Below are positions 1 through 7,577 of a stretch of DNA of 64,000 nucleotides, in pieces. This stretch comes from Solimonas variicoloris DSM 15731 (GTDB taxonomy: Bacteria; Pseudomonadota; Gammaproteobacteria; Nevskiales; Nevskiaceae): NCBI RefSeq assembly GCF_000382285.1, contig NZ_KB907926.1, positions 310,001-374,000 on the forward strand. The letters are read 5' to 3'. The notes under the pieces were generated by a model that saw only the letters and a list, made by a program, of their open reading frames with translations, was not told where the DNA came from and searched no databases. A program made the translations under genes and the position numbers. Every line of letters starts with the position of its first letter. Positions within the stretch are counted from its first letter, which is position 1.

Positions 1-464
1 GAATCGGCGCCCTTGATGACCTCGATCGATTCGAGCGCGAACACGTCGCGCGTCTGCGTGCCGATGTCGCGCACGCCGTCGACGTACATGTCGGCCGACG
101 AATTCAGGCCGCGGATCACCGGACGGTCGGAAATCGCCTGGCCGCCCTCGCCGGCGAGGAAGGTGATGCCGGGCACCGTGCGCAGCGCGTCCTGCAGCGA
201 GGTCGCGGCATTGTCCTGCAGCAGCTGCGAGGGAATCACCGTCACCGACTTCGGCGTGTCGCGCAGCGGCGCCGTGAACTTCGGCGACGAGGCCTCGTCG
301 GTCTTGTACTCGCTCGGCGCTTCGGCCTGGACTTTCACTTCGCGCAGCTGCGTCGCCTTTTCGGCCGGCGGCTCCGCGGCCGGCGGGGTCGCCGTCTGGG
401 CGGCGGCGGGCCAGGCATGGGCCGCGAACACGGCGGCGGCGACGGGACTCAAGCGGAACTTCAT
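1..464 (-). CDS. TonB-dependent siderophore receptor, N-terminal part (truncated by window edge)
   Basis: The reading frame starts at ATG 464-462 and stays open to base 1, so only about 154 N-terminal residues are present. They show a signal peptide (MKFRLSPVAAAVFAAHAWPAAAQ), a linker, and then a TonB plug domain with the segments LRDTPKSVTVIP, QDALRTVPGITF, DRPVIRGLNSSADMYVDG and ALESIEVIKGAD. These are typical of outer-membrane receptors for ferric siderophores, which import iron using TonB energy. The missing part would be the 22-strand barrel. A Fur-box-like site lies about 120 bp upstream, which fits repression by iron. The ligand cannot be told from the plug alone. Confidence 0.88.
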   Translation of the reverse strand, partial: MKFRLSPVAAAVFAAHAWPAAAQTATPPAAEPPAEKATQLREVKVQAEAPSEYKTDEASSPKFTAPLRDTPKSVTVIPSQLLQDNAATSLQDALRTVPGITFLAGEGGQAISDRPVIRGLNSSADMYVDGVRDIGTQTRDVFALESIEVIKGAD

Positions 465-585
465 TGCGTCTGTTCTCCCTGAAACTGGTCTCGAGCAAAG
501 CGGCTTGCGCCGCGTGTCGTCTCCGCACGCGTCCACCTGGCGTGCGCGTGGGTCTGGACGGACAACTACTGGAGACAATGCGATT

Positions 586-604
586 CTATCTGAGAATCAT
601 TTTC
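586..604. promoter_or_regulatory. Fur-box-like operator
   Basis: CTATCTGAGAATCATTTTC matches the 19-bp Fur consensus GATAATGATAATCATTATC at 12 positions, including the central GA-AATCATT. It lies upstream of a minus-strand TonB receptor, the expected place for an iron-responsive repressor site. Assignment is by eye. Confidence 0.55.
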
Positions 605-733
605 AACAGAAGTCCTGTTGAATCTTTTTACAGAAAGAATTTCGCGTCAGGCAACAGGAGAACGGGCGCGAAACGTCGGCCACCGATCGCTGGGCGACGG
701 GCAGCGAGCAACGAACAGCAGGCAACGGGCGGC

Positions 734-782
734 GGCCAGCGGCCAGCGGCCAGCGGCCAGCGGCCAGCGGCCAGCGGCCAGC
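734..782. repeat. Heptamer tandem repeat (GGCCAGC)7
   Basis: Seven perfect head-to-tail copies of GGCCAGC, with degenerate copies (GGGCAGC, GAGCAAC, AACAGCAG) just upstream. It is intergenic, between the TonB receptor and the M23 peptidase. Such arrays commonly vary in length by slippage. Confidence 0.85.
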
Positions 783-844
783 GAGACTGGCACAAGCGAC
801 GGGGGACGCAACCGGGCTTCGACCCGGCCGGTCATGGCAAGCGG

Positions 845-1708
845 CTACGGCGCCGGCTGCGGCACCGGGGCCGAGACCGGCATCGCCGGCGCGAGCTTCT
901 GCGCGTCGATGCGCGCGTCGTACCAGTTCATGCGCCAGTCCAGATGCGGCCCGGTGGCACGGCCGGTCATGCCCGACAGCGCGATGACCTCGCCCTGCCG
1001 GACACGCTGGCCGTCCTCGACCAGCAGCTTCGACAGGTGCAGGAACGCGGACTGCAGGCCGTAGCCGTGATCGACGATCAGCGTGCCGCCGGTGAAATAC
1101 ATGTCCGGATGGGCCAGCACCACGGTGCCGTCGGCCGGCGCCCGCACCTCGGTGCCGGTCGGCACCGCGACGTCGACGCCGTAGTGCGGCTGCTTCGGCT
1201 CGCCGTTGAGGATGCGCTGGCTGCCGAACACGCCGGAGATGCGGCCGGTGCACGGCCATTCGAAAGGCTGCAGAAAGCCGAGGCCGCCGCTGTCGCGCTG
1301 GCGCGCGGCCGCGACCTGGCGCTGGTCGTCCTTGATGCGCGCCAGCACTTCCGGCGGCGGCGTCACCATCTTCGGCGGCAGACCGTCGATGCGCTGGATC
1401 GCGTACTCGCGCTTGGCAACCGGATAGCGATAGGTGCGCGCCGCTTCGCCGGCAAGCTGCACTTTCAGCTCGGCCTCGGCCGGCGCGTCGCGGTCGAGGC
1501 CGAGCACGAAGTCACCGGCCGGCGTCTGCTTCAGCGCGCGGCCGTTGAACCACAGCTTCGTGCCCGCCGGCGCGTGGCCGAACAGCACCGCGCCCTGCTC
1601 CCACTCGCCGCGCAGTTCGACGCCGGGCACCGTCGCCGGCGCGCCGGCGCGGGCCGGCAGGCCGGCGATCAGGATCAGGACGGCCAGCAGGCGGCGATAG
1701 CGACGCAT
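845..1708 (-). CDS. M23-family (LytM-type) metallopeptidase, exported
   Basis: Likely cell-wall endopeptidase acting in the periplasm. A signal peptide (MRRYRRLLAVLILIAGLPARAGA) is followed by a beta-rich N-terminal domain and a C-terminal peptidase domain. The domain carries the zinc motif HYGVD (about residue 175), AFLHLSK, and TGRATGPHLDW (about 255). The usual second motif is HLH; here it is HLD, which I recall in some proteobacterial relatives but cannot confirm. I chose ATG 1708 because GGAG sits 8 nt upstream; a GTG at 1717 is an in-frame alternative. It lies downstream of thrS on the same strand but is probably a separate unit. Confidence 0.85.
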   Translation of the reverse strand: MRRYRRLLAVLILIAGLPARAGAPATVPGVELRGEWEQGAVLFGHAPAGTKLWFNGRALKQTPAGDFVLGLDRDAPAEAELKVQLAGEAARTYRYPVAKREYAIQRIDGLPPKMVTPPPEVLARIKDDQRQVAAARQRDSGGLGFLQPFEWPCTGRISGVFGSQRILNGEPKQPHYGVDVAVPTGTEVRAPADGTVVLAHPDMYFTGGTLIVDHGYGLQSAFLHLSKLLVEDGQRVRQGEVIALSGMTGRATGPHLDWRMNWYDARIDAQKLAPAMPVSAPVPQPAP

Positions 1709-1744
1709 CGGAAGCACTCCGTGAAGACGGCCGGGCGGATTCGT

Positions 1745-3652
1745 TCAGCGCAGCGCGCGCAGGCGCTGCACGGCTTCGTCGAGGCTCAGGGTTTCCTGCT
1801 GCTCCTCGCCGCGGAAGCGCAGCGTCAGCTTGCGCTCCTCGGCTTCCTTGCGGCCGACGACGACGATGACCGGGATCTTCTGCAGCGCGTGCTCGCGGAT
1901 CTTGTAGTTGATCTTCTCGTTGCGCAGGTCGGTCTCGGCGCGCAGGCCGGCGTCCTTGAGCAGTTCGCCGATTTCGCGCGCGTAGCCGTCGACGTCGGAG
2001 ACGATCGGCGCGACCACGACCTGCACCGGCGACAGCCAGAACGGCAGGCTGCCGGCGTGGTGCTCGAGCAGGATGCCGATGAAGCGCTCCATCGAACCGA
2101 CGATCGCGCGATGCAGCATGATCGGTCGCTGGCGCTGCGAGTTCTCGTCGATATACGAGGCGTCGAGGCGCTCCGGCATCATCGGATCGAACTGCATCGT
2201 GCCGACCTGCCAGGCACGGCCGATCGAGTCCTTGAGGTGGTATTCGATCTTCGGGCCGTAGAACGCACCCTCGCCCGGCAGCTCGGTCCACTCGACACCG
2301 GCCGCGCGCAGCGCCGCGCGCAGCGCGTTCTCGGCGCGATCCCAGGCCTCGTCGGTGCCCAGACGCTTGTCCGGACGCAGCGCGAGCTTGACGTCGATCT
2401 TGTCGAAGCCGAAGTCGGCATAGACCGCCATGGCCTGCTGGTGGAAGGCGGTGACTTCGCCTTCGACCTGCTCGGGCGTGCAGAAGATGTGGCCGTCGTC
2501 CTGCGTGAACGCACGCACGCGCATGATGCCGTGCAACGCGCCGCTCGGCTCGTTGCGATGGCAGCCGCCGAACTCGGCGTAGCGGATCGGCAGGTCGCGG
2601 TACGAATGCAGGCCGGCGTTGAAGATCTGCACGTGGCCCGGGCAGTTCATCGGCTTCACCGCGTAGGTCCGCTTCTCGGACTCGGTGAAGAACATGTTCT
2701 CGTGGTAGTTGTCCCAGTGGCCGGAACGCTTCCACAGGCTGACGTCCATGATCTGCGGACCGCGCACTTCCCGGTAGCCGCTCTTCTTGTAGACGCCGCG
2801 CACGTACTGCTCGACCGCCTGCCAGATCGCCCAGCCCTTCGGATGCCAGAACACCATGCCCGGCGCTTCTTCCTGCTGGTGGAAGAGGTCGAGCTGCTTG
2901 GCGAGCTTGCGATGATCGCGCTTCTCCGCTTCCTCGACCTGCTTCAGGTACGCCTTGAGCTCGTCGTCGGTCGCGAAGGCGACGCCGTAGACGCGCTGCA
3001 GCTGGGCGTTGTTGGCATCGCCGCGCCAGTAGACGCCGCCGACGCGCGTCAGCTTGAACGCGCTGCCGAGCTTGCCGGTCGACGGCAGATGCGGACCCAG
3101 GCACATGTCGAGCCAGTCCGGGCCCTGCCTGTAGATGGTGATTTCCTCGTCCACCGCGATGCCTTCCTTGACCCACTCGGACTTGAAGGCCTCGCCGTGC
3201 TCGTCGAAGTAGGCGATGACCTGCTCACGCGGCCAGACCTCGCGCGTGATCGGCAGATCGCGCTTGACGATCTCGCGCATCTTCGCCTCGATCGTTTCGA
3301 GATCGGCATCGGTGAACGGCACTTCGCGCGCGAAGTCGTAATAGAAGCCGGTCTCGGTCGCCGGACCGAAGGTGATCTGCGTGCCCGGAAACAGCTCCTG
3401 CACCGCCTGCGCCAGTATGTGCGCGGCATCGTGGCGGATGACTTCGAGCGCTTCCGGCTTGTCGCGGGTGACGATGCTGATCTTCGCGTCGCGGTCGATC
3501 GGCCGCGTCAGGTCCCACAGCTCGCCGTTGACGGCGATGACCGCCGCCTTCTTGGCGAGGCCCGGCGAGATGCCTTGCGCAATGGCCAGGCCGGTGACCG
3601 GCGCGTCGAACGACTTGACGTTGCCGTCCGGAAAAGTGATCTGAATGGACAT
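1745..3652 (-). CDS. thrS: Threonyl-tRNA synthetase
   Basis: Charges tRNA-Thr with threonine in the cytoplasm. At 635 residues it is the normal family length. The N-terminal TGS domain ([10 protein letters not shown] onward) is followed by the editing domain with HDAAHILAQ, then the class II catalytic core with the zinc-site region MNCPGH, the segment [12 protein letters not shown], and a motif-3-like [16 protein letters not shown]. The C-terminal anticodon-binding domain ends [20 protein letters not shown]. It starts 22 bp after gltX and is probably co-transcribed with it. The infC-rpmI-rplT genes that often follow thrS are absent here; an M23 peptidase gene follows instead. Confidence 0.97.
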   Translation of the reverse strand: MSIQITFPDGNVKSFDAPVTGLAIAQGISPGLAKKAAVIAVNGELWDLTRPIDRDAKISIVTRDKPEALEVIRHDAAHILAQAVQELFPGTQITFGPATETGFYYDFAREVPFTDADLETIEAKMREIVKRDLPITREVWPREQVIAYFDEHGEAFKSEWVKEGIAVDEEITIYRQGPDWLDMCLGPHLPSTGKLGSAFKLTRVGGVYWRGDANNAQLQRVYGVAFATDDELKAYLKQVEEAEKRDHRKLAKQLDLFHQQEEAPGMVFWHPKGWAIWQAVEQYVRGVYKKSGYREVRGPQIMDVSLWKRSGHWDNYHENMFFTESEKRTYAVKPMNCPGHVQIFNAGLHSYRDLPIRYAEFGGCHRNEPSGALHGIMRVRAFTQDDGHIFCTPEQVEGEVTAFHQQAMAVYADFGFDKIDVKLALRPDKRLGTDEAWDRAENALRAALRAAGVEWTELPGEGAFYGPKIEYHLKDSIGRAWQVGTMQFDPMMPERLDASYIDENSQRQRPIMLHRAIVGSMERFIGILLEHHAGSLPFWLSPVQVVVAPIVSDVDGYAREIGELLKDAGLRAETDLRNEKINYKIREHALQKIPVIVVVGRKEAEERKLTLRFRGEEQQETLSLDEAVQRLRALR

Positions 3653-3674
3653 GGGTTCTGCTCGGAAATAAGGA

Positions 3675-5093
3675 TCAGGATTTGCTGTGAACGTAGCGCA
3701 CGGCGGCCTTCAGCCGCGCGAGCGTTCGCTCCCGTCCGAGCAGGAACAGCGTCTGGTCGATCGGCGGCGACACCGCCATGCCGCAGCAGGCGACGCGCAG
3801 CGGCTGCGCGACCTTGCCCAGACCGAGGCCACGGCCTTCGGCGAAGCCGTTGACCGCGACGTGCAACGCCTCGGCCGTCCAGTCCGGCAGCGCCTCCAGC
3901 AGCGCGGCGAGCGCGTCGAGCAGCGCAGCACCGTCCGCGTTCAGATGCTTGGCGGCGTCCTTTTCGTTGTAGCCGTCGAGCTCGGCGTAGAAGAACTTCG
4001 ACTTCTCGGCCATCTCGACCAGTGAGCGGCAACGCTCGCGCTGCTGCTCGATCACCCGCTTCAGATCCGGACCGTTCGCCGGATCGACGCCGAGGCGGCG
4101 CAGATGCCAGTCGAACTCCGGCGCGACGATGGCCGGGTCGGCGATCTTCAGGTACTGGTGGTTGACCCACCAGGCCTTTTCCATGTCGAAACGCGCCGGG
4201 CTCGCCGAGACATGATCGAAGTCGAACTTCTCGATCATCTCCTCGCGCGTGAACAGTTCCTGGTCGCCGTGGCTCCAGCCGAGGCGCACGAGGTAGTTCA
4301 GCAGCGCTTCCGGCATGAAGCCCATCGCGCGGTATTCCGTCACCGACAAGGCGCCATGGCGCTTCGACAGCTTGGCGCCGTCGCTGCCGAGGATCATCGA
4401 CACGTGCGCGTACGCCGGCGGCGTCGCGCCGAGGGCCTTGAGGATGTTGATCTGGCGCGGCGTGTTGTTGACGTGGTCGTCGCCGCGGATCACGTGCGTG
4501 ATGCCCATGTCCCAGTCATCGACGACGACGCAGAAGTTGTACGTCGGCACGCCGTCGGCGCGGGCGATGATGAGATCGTCGAGTTCCTTGTTGTCGAACA
4601 CGATCTCGCCCTTGATCAGGTCCTTGATGACGACCTGACCGTCGAGCGGATTCCTGAAACGCACGACCGGCTGCACGCCTTCCGGCGGGTTCGGCAGGAC
4701 CTTGCCCGGTTCCGGGCGCCAGCGGCCGTCGTAGCGCGGCTTCTCCTTGCGCGCCATCTGCTCGGCGCGCATCGCGTCAAGCTCTTCCTTCGACGCGTAG
4801 CAGTAATAAGCCGTGCCGGCCGCCAGCATTTGCTGCACGACTTGCCGGTAGCGATCGAAGCGCTGGGTCTGGTAGATCTCGGCGAAGTCCGACTTGAGAT
4901 TCAGCCAGGCCATGCCTTCGAAGATCGCGTCGACGGCTTCCTGCGTCGAGCGCTCGCGGTCGGTGTCCTCGATGCGCAGCAGGAACTTGCCGCCGTGGCG
5001 CTTGGCGTACAGGTACGAGAACAGCGCGGTGCGCGCGCCGCCGATGTGCAAATAGCCGGTCGGGCTGGGGGCGAAACGGGTAACGACGGTCAT
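3675..5093 (-). CDS. gltX: Glutamyl-tRNA synthetase
   Basis: Charges tRNA-Glu with glutamate. A class I synthetase with the HIGH-type motif PTGYLHIGG near the N-terminus and the KMSKS-type motif GAKLSKRHG in the middle, followed by the helical anticodon-binding region. I prefer ATG 5093, giving [13 protein letters not shown], which matches the conserved beginning of the family. A GTG at 5120 would add nine unconserved residues. It leads a two-gene unit with thrS, and the start region is divergent from the pterin-synthase-like gene at 5249. Confidence 0.96.
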   Translation of the reverse strand: MTVVTRFAPSPTGYLHIGGARTALFSYLYAKRHGGKFLLRIEDTDRERSTQEAVDAIFEGMAWLNLKSDFAEIYQTQRFDRYRQVVQQMLAAGTAYYCYASKEELDAMRAEQMARKEKPRYDGRWRPEPGKVLPNPPEGVQPVVRFRNPLDGQVVIKDLIKGEIVFDNKELDDLIIARADGVPTYNFCVVVDDWDMGITHVIRGDDHVNNTPRQINILKALGATPPAYAHVSMILGSDGAKLSKRHGALSVTEYRAMGFMPEALLNYLVRLGWSHGDQELFTREEMIEKFDFDHVSASPARFDMEKAWWVNHQYLKIADPAIVAPEFDWHLRRLGVDPANGPDLKRVIEQQRERCRSLVEMAEKSKFFYAELDGYNEKDAAKHLNADGAALLDALAALLEALPDWTAEALHVAVNGFAEGRGLGLGKVAQPLRVACCGMAVSPPIDQTLFLLGRERTLARLKAAVRYVHSKS

Positions 5094-5248
5094 GTCGGGA
5101 GAAGCCGGTGGATAAGCCACGGAAAGCCCGAGATTTTAAACCACGCGCCCGCCCGCGTCCCGCGCCACGCGCGCCGGCGCGATTGACGGGGCGCCGGCGA
5201 TGTGTACCCTGCCGCCGCCGTACACTGATCCGCCGCCGGCTTCCCGCC

Positions 5249-6121
5249 ATGTCCTGCCTCTTCGTCGAACAGCTGACCGTCATCGACTGCGCCTACCTGG
5301 ACGCGGTGCGCGGCCTCGTCGGCGAAAGCTGGATCGTCGACGTCGAACTCGACGGCGCGCTCGACGGCCAGTCGATGGTGCTCGACTTCGGCGAGGTCAA
5401 GAAGCGGCTCAAGCGCGCGATCGACGCCAGCCTCGACCACAGCCTGCTGGTGCCGCGCCGCGCGCCGGGCCTGCAGCTGAACGCGGACGGCGAGCGCCTG
5501 AGGCTGCGCTTCGAAGCGGCGCCCGGTCTCTACGAGCACGTCTCGCCGACCGCCGCCGTCAGCCTGGTCGACGCTGCGGCGATCACGCCCGACGCCGTCG
5601 CCGCCCACCTGCGGCCGATACTCGCCGCGCATCTGCCCGCCAACGTCGCCCGGCTCGGGCTGCACCTGCGCAGCGAGCACATCGACGGGGCGTACTACCA
5701 CTACGTGCACGGCCTCAAGAAGCACGCGGGCCTGTGCCAGCGCATCGCCCATGGCCACCGCTCGCGCATCGAGGTGCGCGTCGACGGCGCGCGCGATGGG
5801 GCGCTGGAGCGCGACGTCGCCGAGCGCTGGCGCGACATCTATCTCGGCACGCGCGAGGATATCGTCGCCCGCGGCGACGGCCGCATCCGCTTCGCCTACA
5901 CCGCGCGCGAGGGGCGTTACGAGCTGGCGCTGCCGGAAGCCCGCTGCGACCTGCTCGACACCGACAGCACCGTCGAACAGATCGCCGCGCATCTGGCCGC
6001 CCGTCTGGCACCGTCGCGGCCCGGCCGCGCGCTCGCGGTGCGCGCCTACGAAGGCGTGATGAAAGGCGCGATCGCGCGGACCGGCGGTCATCCCGAGCCG
6101 CAGTCCGGGCCGCGGGATTAA
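5249..6121 (+). CDS. 6-pyruvoyl-tetrahydropterin synthase / QueD-like protein, two-lobed
   Basis: A 290-residue member of the 6-PTPS/QueD fold family, more than twice the usual 120-140 residues. The N-terminal lobe carries the segment that normally ends the fold (MVLDFGEVKKRLK then IDASLDHSLLVP) but has GES where the zinc-binding HGH should be. The C-terminal lobe has the zinc and catalytic elements YYHYVHGLKKHAGLCQRIAHGHRS. It therefore looks like an internal duplication in which each lobe keeps half of the active-site features. Role in preQ0 or pterin synthesis is inferred from the family only; no other queuosine genes are nearby. Confidence 0.75.
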   Translation: MSCLFVEQLTVIDCAYLDAVRGLVGESWIVDVELDGALDGQSMVLDFGEVKKRLKRAIDASLDHSLLVPRRAPGLQLNADGERLRLRFEAAPGLYEHVSPTAAVSLVDAAAITPDAVAAHLRPILAAHLPANVARLGLHLRSEHIDGAYYHYVHGLKKHAGLCQRIAHGHRSRIEVRVDGARDGALERDVAERWRDIYLGTREDIVARGDGRIRFAYTAREGRYELALPEARCDLLDTDSTVEQIAAHLAARLAPSRPGRALAVRAYEGVMKGAIARTGGHPEPQSGPRD

Positions 6122-6156
6122 TTCCGGATTCAGACCGCGGCGCTACAGTAGCGGCC

Positions 6157-6600
6157 ATGAGCAAACGTCCGTCCGCATTCCGCATCGCCGCGCTGGCCCT
6201 CGCCGCCGCCGGCTCCCTGGCCCTCGGCGGCTGCGTCGTCGACGCGCCGGCGCGACCGGGCGTGTCGTACGGCTACGTCGTCGGCAGCGTCGGCAGCGCG
6301 CCGCCGCCGGCCTACGTCGACGACGACCCGTACGACTACGGCAACGCGTATTACGGCGGGACCTATTACGGTCCGTCCTACTACGGCCCAGCCTATCCGC
6401 CGTACTACTACGGCGGATCGAGCGCGACCTACGTCTACACCCGCGATCGCTATTACCCGGTCTATCGCGACCCGCCGCGCGGTCACGACCACGATCATGA
6501 CGACGACCACCACCACGGCGGCGACGATCACGGTCACGGCGGCGGCCACGGCCAGCCGCCACCGCCGAGTGCTTCGGATCGCGGCGGGCGCGCGCCGTGA
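6157..6600 (+). CDS. His-rich lipoprotein, 5' part of a gene interrupted by TGA
   Basis: A type II signal peptide with lipobox (LALGGC) is followed by a Tyr/Gly/Pro-rich stretch (YYGGTYYGPSYYGPAYPP) and a histidine/aspartate-rich tail (GHDHDHDDDHHHGG, HGHGGGHG), suggesting an envelope lipoprotein that could bind divalent metal. The frame meets TGA at 6598-6600. The same frame then stays open, with strongly GC-rich third codon positions, to TAA at 6859-6861 (see next entry). The function is unknown; repeats like these are low-complexity and evolve fast. Confidence 0.75.
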   Translation: MSKRPSAFRIAALALAAAGSLALGGCVVDAPARPGVSYGYVVGSVGSAPPPAYVDDDPYDYGNAYYGGTYYGPSYYGPAYPPYYYGGSSATYVYTRDRYYPVYRDPPRGHDHDHDDDHHHGGDDHGHGGGHGQPPPPSASDRGGRAP

Positions 6601-6861
6601 CAGAACGCCTGGACCCGGGACCGCAGCGCCGGCCCGCAACAGGCCGCCGCCGACCGGCCAGCGCGTCCGCCGCAGCAGGCGCCGGCGCGGCCGGATGGCG
6701 GCGGCTTCGGTTCGCGCCCGGTGCGCGACGCGCCCCGGGCCGAAGGCCGCGCGCCGTTCTCGCGCCCGACGCCGAACGCGGCACCGGCACCGCGCAACGA
6801 GCGGCCGGGGCGTCTGCAGGCGCCGGAGCCGGTTCGCAACCGCCGCGCCACCGTGCAGTAA
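6601..6861 (+). pseudogene. In-frame 3' continuation of the His-rich lipoprotein gene after an internal TGA
   Basis: Directly after the TGA, the same frame continues for 86 codons (QNAWTRDRSAGPQQAAAD...VRNRRATVQ) to TAA. Nearly every third position is G or C, as in real genes here. The product is Pro/Arg/Ala/Gln-rich, plausible as a disordered tail. The likely cause is a nonsense change (for example CGA to TGA), a sequencing error, or readthrough; the base after TGA is C, a leaky context. The overlapping GTG-started frame from 6597 is less convincing. Confidence 0.6.
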
Positions 6862-6909
6862 GCGCCGGCGCGACGCCGCACCGGCGACCCCGGCCGGTTG
6901 TGATATAAA

Positions 6910-6930
6910 GGCCGCCCTTCACGGGCGGCC
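6910..6930 (+). other. Hairpin upstream of hisI
   Basis: GGCCGCCC-TTCAC-GGGCGGCC forms a perfect 8-bp stem. No T-run follows, so it is not an obvious intrinsic terminator. A TATAAA hexamer (6904-6909) directly precedes it, so it may form the 5' end of the hisI leader. Confidence 0.4.
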
Positions 6931-6973
6931 TGTCGCAAGGCCGTACGCATTCCGCCACGATTTGCCGAGCATC

Positions 6974-7450
6974 ATGGGTACCGACATTCACTTCTTTCCG
7001 CGCGTCACCGTCGAACAGGTCGAAGAGGGCAAGGAACTCGCGCCCAAGTTCGACGAGCACGGCCTGCTGCCCTGCGTGACGACGGCCGCCGCCAGCGGCG
7101 AAGTGCTGATGCTCGGCTACATGAATGCCGAAGCGCTGAAGCAGACGATTCTCACCGGCGAGGCGCACTACTACTCGCGCTCGCGCAAGACCATCTGGCA
7201 CAAGGGCGCGACCTCGGGCCTGATCCAGAAGGTCGTTGACCTGCGCATCGACGACGACCAGGACGCCGTCTGGCTGAAGGTCGAGGTCGTCGGCGAGGCC
7301 AGCTGCCACGTCGGCTACCGCTCCTGCTTCTACCGCTCCGTGCCGACCGGCGAAGGCCCCGAAGTGCGCGAGCTGCACTATCAGGAATCCGAAAAAGCCT
7401 TCGATCCGAAGGCCGTCTACGGCGACGCGCCGAACCCGACGCAGCTGTAG
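6974..7450 (+). CDS. hisI: Phosphoribosyl-AMP cyclohydrolase
   Basis: Catalyses the third step of histidine synthesis, opening the adenine ring of phosphoribosyl-AMP. The 158-residue single-domain protein carries the conserved MLGYMNAEALKQT, HYYSRSRKTIWHKGATSG, VDLRIDDDQDAVWLKV and the Cys segment GEASCHVGYRSCFYR, which supplies zinc ligands in the family. HisE (the pyrophosphohydrolase) is not fused and not adjacent, and no other his gene is nearby, so this is a stand-alone hisI. A strong terminator follows. Confidence 0.95.
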   Translation: MGTDIHFFPRVTVEQVEEGKELAPKFDEHGLLPCVTTAAASGEVLMLGYMNAEALKQTILTGEAHYYSRSRKTIWHKGATSGLIQKVVDLRIDDDQDAVWLKVEVVGEASCHVGYRSCFYRSVPTGEGPEVRELHYQESEKAFDPKAVYGDAPNPTQL

Positions 7451-7475
7451 GCCGGCGCCGCACGCCGCGCGACAG

Positions 7476-7501
7476 GACCCCTGCCCCGGCAGGGGTCTTT
7501 T
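7476..7501 (+). terminator. Intrinsic terminator after hisI
   Basis: GACCCCTGCC and GGCAGGGGTC form a 10-bp perfect inverted repeat (7476-7497) followed by TTTT. It lies 25 bp after hisI, between convergent hisI and comEC. Confidence 0.85.
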
Positions 7502-7577
7502 GCGTTGCGCGCCCGTACTGCGGAGCGTCCTCCTGATACACGCCCCCGTCCTGCGGTGCGTCTTTTGCGCGCCCGCC

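Larger units (their letters stand above)
465..844. other. 380-bp intergenic region upstream of the TonB receptor
   Basis: No convincing gene. The receptor-proximal half holds a Fur-box-like site (586-604) and an 8-bp inverted repeat, TTCAACAG-AAGTC-CTGTTGAA (602-622). It is less GC-rich than the surroundings, as expected for a promoter. The distal half holds a seven-copy heptamer repeat (734-782), preceded by looser variants of the same motif from about 690. Confidence 0.6.

Noticed and set aside
602-629. Plus-strand intrinsic terminator (TTCAACAG hairpin followed by TCTTTTTA)
   Set aside because: No plus-strand gene lies upstream to terminate. It is in the promoter region of the minus-strand TonB receptor, so an operator or chance repeat is more likely.
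464-3853. Very long plus-strand open frame opposite thrS and the M23 peptidase
   Set aside because: It is antisense to two well-supported genes; long antisense frames arise from the strong GC bias. Its product is Arg/Ala/Asp-rich with no recognisable domain.
6597-6908. Separate GTG-started gene overlapping the His-rich lipoprotein stop
   Set aside because: Third codon positions in this frame are less GC-biased than in the frame continuing past the TGA, and no ribosome-binding site is evident.
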